The translations under genes and the position numbers were made by a program. Shown piece by piece: positions 34,180 to 42,402 of a stretch of DNA of 52,654 nt (its first letter is position 1; each line of letters opens with the position of its first letter). The notes beneath the pieces are model-generated. The model did not search any database, was not told the origin of the DNA, and saw only the letters and a list, made by a program, of their open reading frames with translations. Origin of the DNA: Phycisphaerae bacterium (GTDB lineage Bacteria > Planctomycetota > Phycisphaerae > Sedimentisphaerales > Anaerobacaceae); the NCBI GenBank assembly GCA_026386805.1, contig JAPLMX010000054.1:1-52654 (forward strand), given 5' to 3'.

Positions 34180-34322
34180 CAGCGGTTCTCCAGAAAGTCG
34201 GTTCCCCCGGCTCACCCGGACGACCCCTTCCACGGGCCGCCGATCCAACGAGGCTGGCCGGCCACCGCTGACGATACCCCCTCCACAAAATCTTTTCATA
34301 CACGCTTGCCGCAAAGACACAG

Positions 34323-34558
34323 CCAACTTGGACCCGGAGTCCGAGCACCTGATTCAAAACGCGATGAAACGTCTCGTCATCGGCCGGACCACGTTCATCA
34401 TCGCTCACCGCCTCTCGACGGTCATCAACGCAGATAGGATTCTGGTCCTTTCGGCTGGCAGAGTCGTAGAATCGGGCACGCACCACGAGCTCCTCGCCAA
34501 CGGCGGCCTCTACCGCGACTGCCACCGCAAGCAGTTCGCCTCGGCGGAAGCCAACTAA
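34323..34558 (+). pseudogene. C-terminal stump of an MsbA-type ABC exporter
   Basis: [39 protein letters not shown] followed by [13 protein letters not shown] is the end of an exporter nucleotide-binding domain: D-loop, H-loop (IAHRLST) and C-terminal helix. No Walker A, Walker B or membrane part exists on either side of the IS66 element, so the gene was lost by a rearrangement at the element rather than by simple insertion. Confidence 0.85.
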
Positions 34559-34831
34559 TCACTCGGCTTTGTCCACCAAGCGGCCATTGATGTATTTGTG
34601 CAGCACGCTGGAGATCAAGGTCTGATAGGGCAGCCCTTCCTCCATCGCCTTCTTCTGGAAGCGCGCAAGGTCCTTCTCTGACATGCGAATGTTGACCCGC
34701 TTATCCTTTCGCACGGCAGCCCGCGCATACCCCTGATACCGTTGGACCTCATCCTTGACGCCCCGAGTGCTGCGCCATTCGCCGCGTTCGACAGACCCTA
34801 GGATTTCCTTTTCCTCTTTCGTCAGCTTCAT
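34559..34831 (-). CDS. CopG/BrnA-like antitoxin
   Basis: 90 aa. KDKRVNIRMSEKDLARFQKKAMEEGLPYQTLISSVLHKYING is a ribbon-helix-helix DNA-binding region of the antitoxin type. The N-terminal half (KLTKEEKEILGSVERGEW) is the toxin-facing tail. It overlaps the upstream toxin gene by 4 nt (ATGA), the gene order toxin then antitoxin being that of brnTA systems. It should bind and neutralise the toxin and repress the pair. Confidence 0.78.
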   Translation of the reverse strand: MKLTKEEKEILGSVERGEWRSTRGVKDEVQRYQGYARAAVRKDKRVNIRMSEKDLARFQKKAMEEGLPYQTLISSVLHKYINGRLVDKAE

Positions 34832-35106
34832 TTTGCACCTCCCAAATATCGCTTTTTCATCTTGCGACTGGGGATAATCGTCTTAAAGAAGATCCTCGTA
34901 TCGGTCTCGATAAAGGGAACGAGGTACGCGTAACCCTCAATATCGATCACGAAGATCTTCTGACCCGGATAGCGAGACTCGTTAGGGTGCTCGAGTACGT
35001 CGAGCAATCCGCCGGCATGGATGTGAAACACGACCTCTTCAAAGGTCACGCCTCTGACAATCTTGAGCCAGTCGTTCTTGTCAGGACTCCAGGCGAAGCA
35101 CTTCAT
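34828..35106 (-). CDS. Type II toxin, BrnT-like
   Basis: 92 aa. CFAWSPDKNDWLKIVRGVTFEEVV, then YAYLVPFIETDTRIFFKTIIPSRKMKKRYLG match small RelE/BrnT-fold toxins, whose known members are ribonucleases. The conserved KTIIPSRK end is diagnostic of this subgroup paired with CopG-like antitoxins. The upstream region 35107-35215 should hold its promoter; no strong boxes stand out. A genuine TA pair next to IS debris fits an accessory region. Confidence 0.75.
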   Translation of the reverse strand: MKCFAWSPDKNDWLKIVRGVTFEEVVFHIHAGGLLDVLEHPNESRYPGQKIFVIDIEGYAYLVPFIETDTRIFFKTIIPSRKMKKRYLGGAK

Positions 35107-35215
35107 ACTGGGAGCTTATCACATTGTGTGCACTTTGGCAACAGATCAAGGTGGCGAAATCGACAGCCTCAACAATCAAATACGCCGTCTGTGTGAGTTC
35201 GTGTCTCTAGTCAGG

Positions 35216-36715
35216 TCAGTATCGCTGGAGGAGGTCCAGCATTTGACGGTCGAGCTTGTGCCCTCGGAAGTCCTCGTATTGCATGTCTGTCCGGCCGCTG
35301 TCCATCACGCCGAGGGAGCCGCGGAAGTTCCACAAGGCCCAGCCGAGCCCGGCTTGCTGCCAGTTCTTGAGGCAGTCCTCCATCCAGCGCAGGGTCACGT
35401 CGTGGGGCGTCTGGTTGTAGGCGCCCCATTCGCCCACCATCACGCCGACGCCGGCATCTCTGAGCTGGACCCAAGGCAGGACGTACTTGTCCCACAGCCA
35501 CTGGCGGTCCAGGGCGGCGTCGCTCTGGAAGGGGCCTGCCGGGTTCGAAGGGTCGAAGCGCAGGGTCTGGTTGGCCTCGCCCCAGCGGGGGTTCACCCGC
35601 AGGGAATACAGCCGGCCATCCGCCCATTGCAGCCCGATTTCCGTGATCGTCAGCCAGTCACCAATCGTATTGTCCAATCGAATCCGCCACCGGCACGCGG
35701 CGATGGGGATGACGAACTCCTGATCGTAGATGTTCTGGTACACTTTCCACTCGGGGACGTACACAACCTGCTTCCACGGTCCCGCCCCTGGCCCCGGCTT
35801 GAAGTCCTGATGCCAGATGACTCCTTCTCGATCCACCGAGACCTCCGGCCGCCCGGAGTGGGACACGGTGCCCACGCGGACGTGAAGCGTGAACGGCTCC
35901 GGCAGGTTGGCCTCGATGATCGCCGGCGATTGCAAGTCCTTTTTCTCTGGCCCGTACAAATAGCCGGAACATCCCAACGGCTCCGGCCACATGGGCACGG
36001 CATATTGGTCCGCCCCGGCGATCCAACTGGCCTTGTAGTGGGTCAGGGTGAAGGGCTGATACCCCCGCGTCGCTTGGGCCACGCCGATTGGAACCAGGTC
36101 CCAGCAGGGCGTCACGGCATAGTCAAGTCCATCCGCAATGATCAGGCGATTCGGGTCCTCGTCGTGGATGGCTTTCACCAGCTTGCCGACCACCTTGGCA
36201 TAGGTATTGGGGTCCACGCCGGAAGGCTCGTTGAGCAGGTTGAAGCTCAGGCGGCTGTTCGGGATGCCCTTGTATCGCCGGGCAAAGCCGGCCCAGTGCA
36301 TCGCGCAGACCGCCTGCGTGCGGGTATCGGTCCATAGGCTGGTAGGCTCGGGCGGGTCGGCCACCGTGTACCCCGGCGCCCGGTGGAAATTGAGGCATAC
36401 GTGTACACCATAGCGGCGTCCGTATTCCACGGCTTGATCGACCCATTGCAGGGCCGTCTCGTCGAACTGGGTCCAACCACCGGTCTTGGTCCAGATACGG
36501 TAGTCCATAGGCAGCCGCACGAAGTTGAAGCCCAGCTCCGAGATAAGCTGGAAGTCCTCCTCCTTGAAGGGCCCCGTGGAGCTGCCCTTGTAGAACATCT
36601 CCAGCAGATTGAACCCGCGCCAGCGCGGCAACTCCCGGACGGTAGGCTCAACCTGCGCCAAAGCCACGCTCTGGACTGTTCCCCAGACCAGCACGGCAAT
36701 CCAGAATCGCTTCAT
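35216..36715 (-). CDS. GH5-family glycoside hydrolase with inserted beta domain
   Basis: 499 aa, secreted: ATG 36715 has AAGGAG 6 nt upstream and a signal peptide (FWIAVLVWGTVQSVALAQ). The barrel carries RGFNLLEMF, GFNFVRLPMDY, the acid/base Glu163 in LLNEP, and the nucleophile Glu429 in VMVGEWG, so the catalytic pair is complete. Between about 245 and 370 a block rich in beta-strands (PFTLHVRVGTVSH, VVYVPEWKVYQNIYDQEFVI, LTITEIGLQWADG) interrupts the barrel and looks like a carbohydrate-binding jelly-roll. Substrates of GH5 are beta-glucans, mannans or similar. It stands as a single gene away from the GH95/GH97 locus. Confidence 0.87.
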   Translation of the reverse strand: MKRFWIAVLVWGTVQSVALAQVEPTVRELPRWRGFNLLEMFYKGSSTGPFKEEDFQLISELGFNFVRLPMDYRIWTKTGGWTQFDETALQWVDQAVEYGRRYGVHVCLNFHRAPGYTVADPPEPTSLWTDTRTQAVCAMHWAGFARRYKGIPNSRLSFNLLNEPSGVDPNTYAKVVGKLVKAIHDEDPNRLIIADGLDYAVTPCWDLVPIGVAQATRGYQPFTLTHYKASWIAGADQYAVPMWPEPLGCSGYLYGPEKKDLQSPAIIEANLPEPFTLHVRVGTVSHSGRPEVSVDREGVIWHQDFKPGPGAGPWKQVVYVPEWKVYQNIYDQEFVIPIAACRWRIRLDNTIGDWLTITEIGLQWADGRLYSLRVNPRWGEANQTLRFDPSNPAGPFQSDAALDRQWLWDKYVLPWVQLRDAGVGVMVGEWGAYNQTPHDVTLRWMEDCLKNWQQAGLGWALWNFRGSLGVMDSGRTDMQYEDFRGHKLDRQMLDLLQRY

Positions 36716-36756
36716 CATCGTCTCCTTCTTGTCTCGTGACAAGTCAGCCGCTTCTT

Positions 36757-37164
36757 TCAGCGTTGTATTTCCGTCGGCAACTGGGAGAGGACGAACTCGT
36801 ATAGTCCTTCTGCCGCCAACAGGGCCCGGTCAAACTGCTCTTGGGTCGGCTCCGTGGCGGGTCCAGGGTAACGGTAAAGCCGGACATAGGGCGTCAGCTC
36901 GATTCCAACATCCACCCATTCTGCGAATCCCTGAGCACAGGACATGGCAGAACGGATCAGTACCTCGACATCATGAACGCGCTCAACTTCTTGATCGCAG
37001 AAAACCAAATAGCCTTTGACAGCCTTCTCTGCTGCCTGCTGGCAGTGATAGACGGCAGTATCCAGCAAAGGCGGTGTGCTTGCGGCCAAGACGCGCGCCG
37101 AAGCCAGATCATGCTTCGCCTTGATGAGCCAACTACGCACCAGTTGAGCTTTGGCGTCGGTCAT
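36757..37164 (-). CDS. HEPN-domain protein (MNT partner)
   Basis: 135 aa all-helical. VRSWLIKAKHDLASARVLAAS, then CQQAAEKAVKGYLVF and RVHDVEVLI, is the usual HEPN layout. The catalytic RNase motif R-x4-6-H is only partly recognisable (R-V-H-D). It overlaps the MNT gene by 32 nt. In HEPN/MNT pairs the HEPN protein is an RNA-cutting toxin that the nucleotidyltransferase inactivates by AMP addition (family knowledge). Confidence 0.85.
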   Translation of the reverse strand: MTDAKAQLVRSWLIKAKHDLASARVLAASTPPLLDTAVYHCQQAAEKAVKGYLVFCDQEVERVHDVEVLIRSAMSCAQGFAEWVDVGIELTPYVRLYRYPGPATEPTQEQFDRALLAAEGLYEFVLSQLPTEIQR

Positions 37165-37477
37165 ATAGTACCTTTCCCTCGCGAGCGATCTTGTACTCCA
37201 ACGACGCCCGCACGTCTCGTAGGAAATCGAACTCAGATCGCGTTTTCACAAGGACATCCTTCGCGATATCGAGACCACTCAGACAGCGATGTCCGAGCAC
37301 TGACCGCTCGTAGTCCGTCAGGTCACTCTGCGAGACGATCACCATCAAGTCGATGTCGCTGCTCGATGTTGGCACACCCCAGGCTTGTGAACCAAACAGG
37401 ATGATCTGCTCTGGCTGAAACTGCTCAACCAGACGCCCAGTGATCTCGTGCAGCAGGTCGTTGTCCACCGTCTTCAT
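37133..37477 (-). CDS. MNT minimal nucleotidyltransferase (antitoxin)
   Basis: About 114 aa. The pol-beta motif is GSQAWGVPTSSSDIDLMV (Gly29-Ser30 and Asp41-x-Asp43). The ATG at 37477 is chosen; an in-frame ATG at 37510 adds 11 residues. It is the first gene of the HEPN/MNT pair and should AMPylate the HEPN partner. It lies next to a TIR-like gene, forming a small defence-type cluster. Confidence 0.85.
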   Translation of the reverse strand: MKTVDNDLLHEITGRLVEQFQPEQIILFGSQAWGVPTSSSDIDLMVIVSQSDLTDYERSVLGHRCLSGLDIAKDVLVKTRSEFDFLRDVRASLEYKIAREGKVLYDRRQSSTGA

Positions 37478-37565
37478 ATGTGCCTTCACTTTTTCCAGGA
37501 ACGCGGGCACCTACGTTCCTACGCTCTCCGGACGCCATCGGCTTTCCAGTGCGAGATTTCGTCTA

Positions 37566-38516
37566 TCAAGCCCGCATCTCCCGGAGTTTCTCGAGTTCAG
37601 AGCTGACGTCAGCAACTGAGAAGACCTCGATTCGGTACGCGGATGTGCTAAAAGCTGTTGCAACTGCCGATTTGTCTTCGTTGGTAGTCACAGCGATCCA
37701 GATCTGGAGCCGGCCAAGCACGTCATTGAGTAGTTGGGCCTGTGCCGCGGTCGTGATACCCGCCTTGACCCTTGTGTCGAGTGCGGCACGCCGGCCATCA
37801 AGAATTTCAGTGAGAATCTTGACCCGCCAGACAATCACCTCGGGACGGAACATGCTGAAGTTCCCAAGGTACATGTAATTGAGACCCGTGAAGTCGTTGA
37901 GCAGATTGAACCCAAGAGGAGCTCCGATCTGGTAGAGGTTGCGATCACCATCGTTGTTGATAGGCGTTATGAGTGCCTTCTTGGTGAGAAGAAAAACCTG
38001 AAGGATCTGATCCGGGGAGAAGGGGACCGGAGCGTCCTGCTGGGTTTCTCGAATCGCTTGGTCGACCGCGGTAGCGCAAAGACGCTCAAAATCAGCATCG
38101 CTATATTTGATGGTGTCGAGGCCAGCCACATTGAACGGAAGCTTTTGGGTAGCGCGCTGAAATGGAAGCACATACTTGTTGAAGCCCAGCATCAACCCGT
38201 ATTCCATGTTTACGTTGGCATTCGGAATCTCGCCAGCTTCTGACTGCTCATTGTTGAGAAGAACGGCACAAAACTGCGACGTGATGATTTTGGAACAGAT
38301 CTTCGCGCAGAATGCGTTCTGAGCGGGAGCCAGGGAGCCACCGGCTTCCACTGGGTGCATACCCCGTTCCTCAAGAACGCGCCGAAGAATCGTCATTTCA
38401 AGCGGGCTCTCCTTGAATCCGTAGGCAATGAAACAAGTTCGCGTGGATGAGAAGACGAAATCGCAACGCGGAAGCCCAATGCTGCAGATCTCGTTTCGAC
38501 GGATCGTTTTATCCAT
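37566..38516 (-). CDS. TIR-like / nucleotide-hydrolase-like candidate defence protein
   Basis: 316 aa. The N-terminal half has a Rossmann-like pattern: TCFIAYGFKESPLEMTILRRVL, FCAKICSKIITSQFCAVLLNNEQ, NVNMEYGLMLGFNKYVLPFQR and FNVAGLDTIKY. The Glu in the MEYG stretch occupies the place of the catalytic Glu of TIR and nucleoside deoxyribosyltransferase folds. The second half is helical with no known motif. ATG 38516 has AAGGT upstream; the longer frame to 38543 lacks one. Proteins of this build are found among bacterial immunity genes, where TIR domains break down NAD; that function here is inference. HEPN/MNT neighbours support it. Confidence 0.55.
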   Translation of the reverse strand: MDKTIRRNEICSIGLPRCDFVFSSTRTCFIAYGFKESPLEMTILRRVLEERGMHPVEAGGSLAPAQNAFCAKICSKIITSQFCAVLLNNEQSEAGEIPNANVNMEYGLMLGFNKYVLPFQRATQKLPFNVAGLDTIKYSDADFERLCATAVDQAIRETQQDAPVPFSPDQILQVFLLTKKALITPINNDGDRNLYQIGAPLGFNLLNDFTGLNYMYLGNFSMFRPEVIVWRVKILTEILDGRRAALDTRVKAGITTAAQAQLLNDVLGRLQIWIAVTTNEDKSAVATAFSTSAYRIEVFSVADVSSELEKLREMRA

Positions 38517-38638
38517 TCTTACCTTCTCTTGCATGCGGGACAATAGACATACGAATCATTCTCTGCGGGCCCGTGCCTAATGATAACAGGCCACGCCAGC
38601 CGGTGCAACGGAATCAATTCGACAGTGGCAGGCAAAGC

Positions 38639-39895
38639 CTACTCCTCCGGCTCGGAGGCTACGGCGATGCGGTCTTTGGTGATTTCGGCGATCAAGGTGG
38701 TCGCGTAGCAGCCGGAGTCGAGCTCGAAGCGGAATTCGAGATACTCGCCCCAGTCGTCTTTGCCGGAGGTCATACTGGCGTTGCGCGGCTGGAAGCGCAA
38801 GGGCCGGCGGCCGCCGCGGGCGCCGAGGTGCTTCATCTGGCGAAAGTCGTCGTCGTTGAGGTTCTCGCCGTCGAGGATGGGGTTCTCGATCTCGCCGGCC
38901 GGGCCGGTGAGCTTGGTAGTCCGACCACCGAGCAAGGGACCGGTCGGGCTGATCTCGAAGCGGTCGCAGCGCGGCTGCTCCACTTCAGGTTGCTCTACGT
39001 GGAAGCAGGCCCCATTGACGTGCAGATAAGCCATGTCGCCGAGGAGCAGCTTGTCGATGTTCGGCATGCGAGCGACGAGCACGCGATTGAACAGGTCCGA
39101 CTGGTAGGCGGAGATGAAAAGGCCCTTGAGATGCTTGTCAACGGTGTAGTAGACCTTCTTGGGGTTGCCCTTGCCGCTGGCCAGGATCCGTAGGGAGCGC
39201 CGCTGATCGAAGAGCTGGCCCGGCCACAGCTTGGCGGCCTCCTCATAGCGGCCCTGCTCGTACAGCGTGCGGGCCTGGAATATGGGCGGGGAGTCCAATT
39301 CCGCGTTGGGATGGCCCAGGAGCAGATCGGCGAAAGCTGCCATGTCGTTCCTGGCGACCGCCTTGCCGAGCAGGTGATTGTCCTGATGGTTGCCGAACCG
39401 CTGGGGACCGAAGTAGTTTGGAACGCCGCGTCGGCTCAGGATGGAGAGCACCTCCTGAGCGACCTCGGCCGCCTGGGGCACAGGCATGGCGAGCTTGCGG
39501 AGGCGGACCACGAAGCGGTTGCCCGCCAGATGCCCCGGCTTGAGCTTGTTCGTATGACGCGTGGTCTTTAGCACACGGACCTCACGCAGGGACACCTGCT
39601 CGACCTGCTCCGGCGAAACGTGCTCGACGGAGATCCACTGCCGGGCGACGGCCTGGGCGTCCTTGAGTCCCGCCAAACCGATATCCCGGCGGGAGACGTT
39701 CAGGACCCGAGCGATGCGATCCAAGGCCTCCCGCGTTCCGATCCCTTTCTTCTCGATTTGGGCGTAGATGTGGGTACCGGAACCGCTGGGCTCGTAGAGC
39801 GGCAGTTCTTCCACGAAGAAATCCTCGGGCCGGGCCTTGATGACACCGCCCACACCGGGGAAATCCGTGGTGAGAAATGGTAGTGAATTCTGCAT
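38639..39895 (-). CDS. truD: tRNA pseudouridine(13) synthase TruD
   Basis: 418 aa. It converts U13 of tRNA-Glu and some other tRNAs to pseudouridine. The catalytic Asp is Asp79 in LAGLKDAQAVARQW (E. coli Asp80). Other motifs: KARPEDFFVEEL near the N-terminus, RFVVRLRKL, RGVPNYFGPQRFG, and the C-terminal RPLRFQPRN. The length is normal. A 14-mer shared with the GH97 palindrome lies at 39297-39310 within the LLLGHPNAELDSP segment. Divergent from the mtfA-like gene with only 48 nt between starts. Confidence 0.93.
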   Translation of the reverse strand: MQNSLPFLTTDFPGVGGVIKARPEDFFVEELPLYEPSGSGTHIYAQIEKKGIGTREALDRIARVLNVSRRDIGLAGLKDAQAVARQWISVEHVSPEQVEQVSLREVRVLKTTRHTNKLKPGHLAGNRFVVRLRKLAMPVPQAAEVAQEVLSILSRRGVPNYFGPQRFGNHQDNHLLGKAVARNDMAAFADLLLGHPNAELDSPPIFQARTLYEQGRYEEAAKLWPGQLFDQRRSLRILASGKGNPKKVYYTVDKHLKGLFISAYQSDLFNRVLVARMPNIDKLLLGDMAYLHVNGACFHVEQPEVEQPRCDRFEISPTGPLLGGRTTKLTGPAGEIENPILDGENLNDDDFRQMKHLGARGGRRPLRFQPRNASMTSGKDDWGEYLEFRFELDSGCYATTLIAEITKDRIAVASEPEE

Positions 39896-39943
39896 AACTT
39901 GTTATAAATACATCGTTTTCCACGAACGTGCAAGGGAACCTGC

Positions 39944-40708
39944 GTGTTTGGATTCAAAGACAGACGGCGAAACAAGATCGCGAGCCGGCTCTTCCCGGAC
40001 GCGTGGCTCGTGCTTCTCAGGAAGAACGTGCCTCTCTACGCGCGGTTGTCCGAGGCCGATCAGGAGGAACTGAGACGGCATATCCTCGTTTTTATGGCCG
40101 AGAAGCGATTTGAAGGCTGCGGCGGGCTCCGGATGACCGACCAGATCAGGATCACGATCGCGGCCCATGCCTGCATGCTCCTGCTGCACCGCAAGACCGA
40201 CTACTATCCCGGCCTGAAGACCATCCTCGTATATCCCCGCGCCTATGTGGCGGCCAACACTCGCCACTTCGACGGGGGGATTATCCTCGAAACTGACGAT
40301 GTGCGGCTGGGCGAATCCTGGCATCACGGGTCAGTTGTCCTGTCCTGGGACGACGTGCGGCGCAGCGCCGCCGACGTGCATGACGGTCAAAACGTCGTTT
40401 TTCACGAGTTTGCCCACCAACTCGACAACTCGGGCGGCCGGGGCGATAGCACGCCCGTGCTGCGGGACCGGTCGAGCTTCATTGCCTGGGCTCGGGCGCT
40501 CGGTGAGGACTTCGAGCGGTTCCGACGCGACATCGAGGAGGACCGGGCGGAGGTCCTGGACGAGTACGGGGCGACCGACCCGGCGGAGTTCTTTGCCGTG
40601 GCGACCGAGTGTTTCTTCGAGACGCCGAAGGACCTACAACAGACGTATCCCAGGCTCTACGACGAGCTAAAGCGGTTCTATCAGCAGGACCCGGCGACTT
40701 TTAGCTAA
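39944..40708 (+). CDS. MtfA-family zinc peptidase
   Basis: 254 aa cytoplasmic metallopeptidase. The HExxH zinc site is FHEFAHQLD (His154, Glu155, His158), and the third ligand Glu is in PAEFFAVATECFFE (about Glu215). The GTG at 39944 is used, with AAGGGA 7-8 nt upstream. In E. coli MtfA binds the repressor Mlc and so influences sugar uptake by PTS; whether that applies here is unknown. The bL34-like gene follows 119 nt downstream. Confidence 0.9.
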   Translation: MFGFKDRRRNKIASRLFPDAWLVLLRKNVPLYARLSEADQEELRRHILVFMAEKRFEGCGGLRMTDQIRITIAAHACMLLLHRKTDYYPGLKTILVYPRAYVAANTRHFDGGIILETDDVRLGESWHHGSVVLSWDDVRRSAADVHDGQNVVFHEFAHQLDNSGGRGDSTPVLRDRSSFIAWARALGEDFERFRRDIEEDRAEVLDEYGATDPAEFFAVATECFFETPKDLQQTYPRLYDELKRFYQQDPATFS

Positions 40709-40827
40709 GAACTGCCGGCTTCGCTATTTACAAGGGGCACTTGACCAATTATGATGTGGGGTCGCTCGCTGGGCGACATTCGTAAATCGTCAATAGCAAA
40801 TGGCAGAATACGGTACGGAAGGCAGTC

Positions 40828-40992
40828 ATGGAGAATCATCGTAACAGTAATCGCAAGAAGAAGAGAAGCCAGGGGTTCCGCTCCCGCCGCGTGACGGCGG
40901 GGGGCCGCAAGGTGATCAACCGCCAGCGTACGGTGAAAGCCGGCCGCAAGAAGATTAAGCCCGGCCACGGCACCAAGCAGACCAAGAAATAA
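40828..40992 (+). CDS. Basic 54-aa protein resembling ribosomal protein bL34
   Basis: GGAAGG stands 5 nt before the ATG. The sequence begins MENHRNSNRKKKRSQ and continues with QGFRSRRVTAGGRKVINRQR, which follows the bL34 core pattern (GFRaR-x-x-T-x-x-GRKV-x-x-R-R), then a KAGRKK stretch and a lysine/glycine tail. bL34 is normally 44-47 aa, begins MKRTFQPS and is next to rnpA; here the N-terminus and location differ. It could be the true bL34, a paralogue, or another basic RNA-binding protein. Confidence 0.65.
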   Translation: MENHRNSNRKKKRSQGFRSRRVTAGGRKVINRQRTVKAGRKKIKPGHGTKQTKK

Positions 40993-41259
40993 CGCCTCGC
41001 ACGGCGCAGGCGGCGGGTTTGGCCCATTCGTTCCCAGGACAGGTGTGGTTGGGTGCATGCTCGCCGTACGTGTTTCGAAGGGAGGGCTGTTGTGAACCGG
41101 TCGTCCATCTCCGGGCCGTGGCGGCTGCGTGACGGCAACGGACAGTCTTGATTCCCGGCTCCGGCTCGCCCGGAACACGGGTGAGCAGTTACCGGTTTGT
41201 CTATGACCATCCGTTGATCGCGGCCCGCGACGATATGTAGCAGAAGGATGGAGCATCGC

Positions 41260-42291
41260 TTATAGGCTGTGGCAGCAGTAATCACAGATGCGTAATCTGT
41301 CTACGTTCTCTGCGTAGATCCTGGAGAATTGCTGGAAGCGAGGGCCGGCGAGAATGTCCTTCAGAGGCTGGTCTCGGACGTTACCGAATCTGTAACGCAG
41401 ATACTCACAGGGCAAAACATCGCCAAAAGAGTCCACCGTACAAGCATCATAGATACGAGAACACGGCCCCGGATGCCGCTTGATCCCGCGAATCACGGCT
41501 GACACGGGCATCGTAAAGAAGGTGGAGTTATTGAGACGCACGTCCTGTTCCTGCGCCCTCTTGAGAAGCCCAGCACGCTTTCTCTCGATCAGGTCAGGGT
41601 CGTGGATCAGCAATTCCCCGTCCAGCAGGGAACGTCGGTAGGCAACGTCCTCCCCGAAGATCTCATTGGTCTGCTCTGCCACGTCAGGTCCGACAACGGA
41701 CGCCAGAAAAACCAGCACGTACTTGATCTGCACCTGCCGGGCCACATCGATGATATCCTCGATCCCTTGGATATTCAGGGAAGAGATGGTCGTGTTGATG
41801 ATCTTCAACACTCGGCCAGCTTTGTCGGCCTTGTGAATGGCCTCTATCGCCTGCATCTGCTTGTCAAACGCGTCCTCTCTGCCTCTGATCAGATTGTGCG
41901 TCTCTCTGGGTCCTTCCAAGGAGAACCGGATCTGCTTCAGCCCGGCCTCCACCAATCCCGATGCGAGATTCTCCGTCATGCTCAATCCATTTGTGGCGAA
42001 CATGGTTGCCATGCCCAATCTGGTGCAGCAGGATACCAGTTCCGGCAGGTCTCTCCTCAAGGTGGGTTCTCCGCCGTGCAGTTCGATGGACTGGCAGCCG
42101 AGCTTGCTCAACTGACTCAGGACTGTGCAGCACTCCTCATTGTCCAACTCTCTCTTATTCTCGTTCTGATCTGCCTGAAACCTCCAGACATTACACGTCT
42201 TACATCGTGAATTGCACTTGCTCGTCACCTCCAACGTGGCGAACGGTACGTTCACCACCTGCCAGCACTCCCGGATTGCACACATCACCAT
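41260..42291 (-). CDS. Radical SAM/SPASM-type protein, second maturase
   Basis: 343 aa. CNSRCKTC (Cys26, Cys30, Cys33) binds the SAM [4Fe-4S] cluster; LHGGEPTLRRDL is the GGE motif; NGLSMTENLASGLVEAGL and IRFSLEGP follow as usual. The C-terminal part has DACTVDSFGDVLPCEYL, then FGNVRDQPLKDIL and ICDYCCHSL, a short SPASM-like region for extra iron-sulfur ligation. GGGGG lies 7 nt before the ATG. It is the last gene of the minus-strand cluster, 111 nt after the orphan permease. It may add a second modification, such as epimerisation or another crosslink, to the precursor (inference). Confidence 0.85.
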   Translation of the reverse strand: MVMCAIRECWQVVNVPFATLEVTSKCNSRCKTCNVWRFQADQNENKRELDNEECCTVLSQLSKLGCQSIELHGGEPTLRRDLPELVSCCTRLGMATMFATNGLSMTENLASGLVEAGLKQIRFSLEGPRETHNLIRGREDAFDKQMQAIEAIHKADKAGRVLKIINTTISSLNIQGIEDIIDVARQVQIKYVLVFLASVVGPDVAEQTNEIFGEDVAYRRSLLDGELLIHDPDLIERKRAGLLKRAQEQDVRLNNSTFFTMPVSAVIRGIKRHPGPCSRIYDACTVDSFGDVLPCEYLRYRFGNVRDQPLKDILAGPRFQQFSRIYAENVDRLRICDYCCHSL

Positions 42292-42304
42292 AGCACAACC
42301 CCCG

Positions 42305-42392
42305 TTCTCAGTTCCCAGTTGTTAGTTCGCAGTTGCCAGACGCGCGTTACCGGCTGCCTTGCCTCAACTGACAACAGGCAACTGTGAACCGT
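42305..42392. repeat. Short direct/inverted CAGTT repeats
   Basis: The gap between the two genes holds several near copies of CAGTT and its complement (CTCAGTTCCCAGTTGTTAGTT.. and AACTGACAACAGGCAACTG), with GTTGCC and GGCAAC pairing across about 40 nt. The type (repeated AACTGGGAACTG) is seen as intergenic filler in many genomes. Confidence 0.4.
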
Positions 42393-42402
42393 CCAATCCT
42401 TT

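Larger units (their letters stand above)
33237..34322 (-). mobile_element. IS66-family element, internally deleted
   Basis: Inverted repeats CTGTGACATTGCGGCAAGC (33237-33255) and the complement of GCTTGCCGCAAAGACACAG (34304-34322) match at 17 of 19 positions. Between them lie tnpA and a tnpB/tnpC fusion on the minus strand. At about 1.09 kb it is far shorter than a usual 2.5-kb IS66 element because most of tnpC is missing, so it cannot move unaided. I see no clear 8-bp target duplication. It lies between the SDH protease gene and a broken exporter gene. Confidence 0.85.

Noticed and set aside
39297-39310. 14-mer identical to part of the GH97 palindrome inside truD
   Set aside because: TruD proteins usually have a LLLG-P segment at this place, so the match may be chance; no palindrome is formed here. 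Kept only as a hint in the repeat finding.
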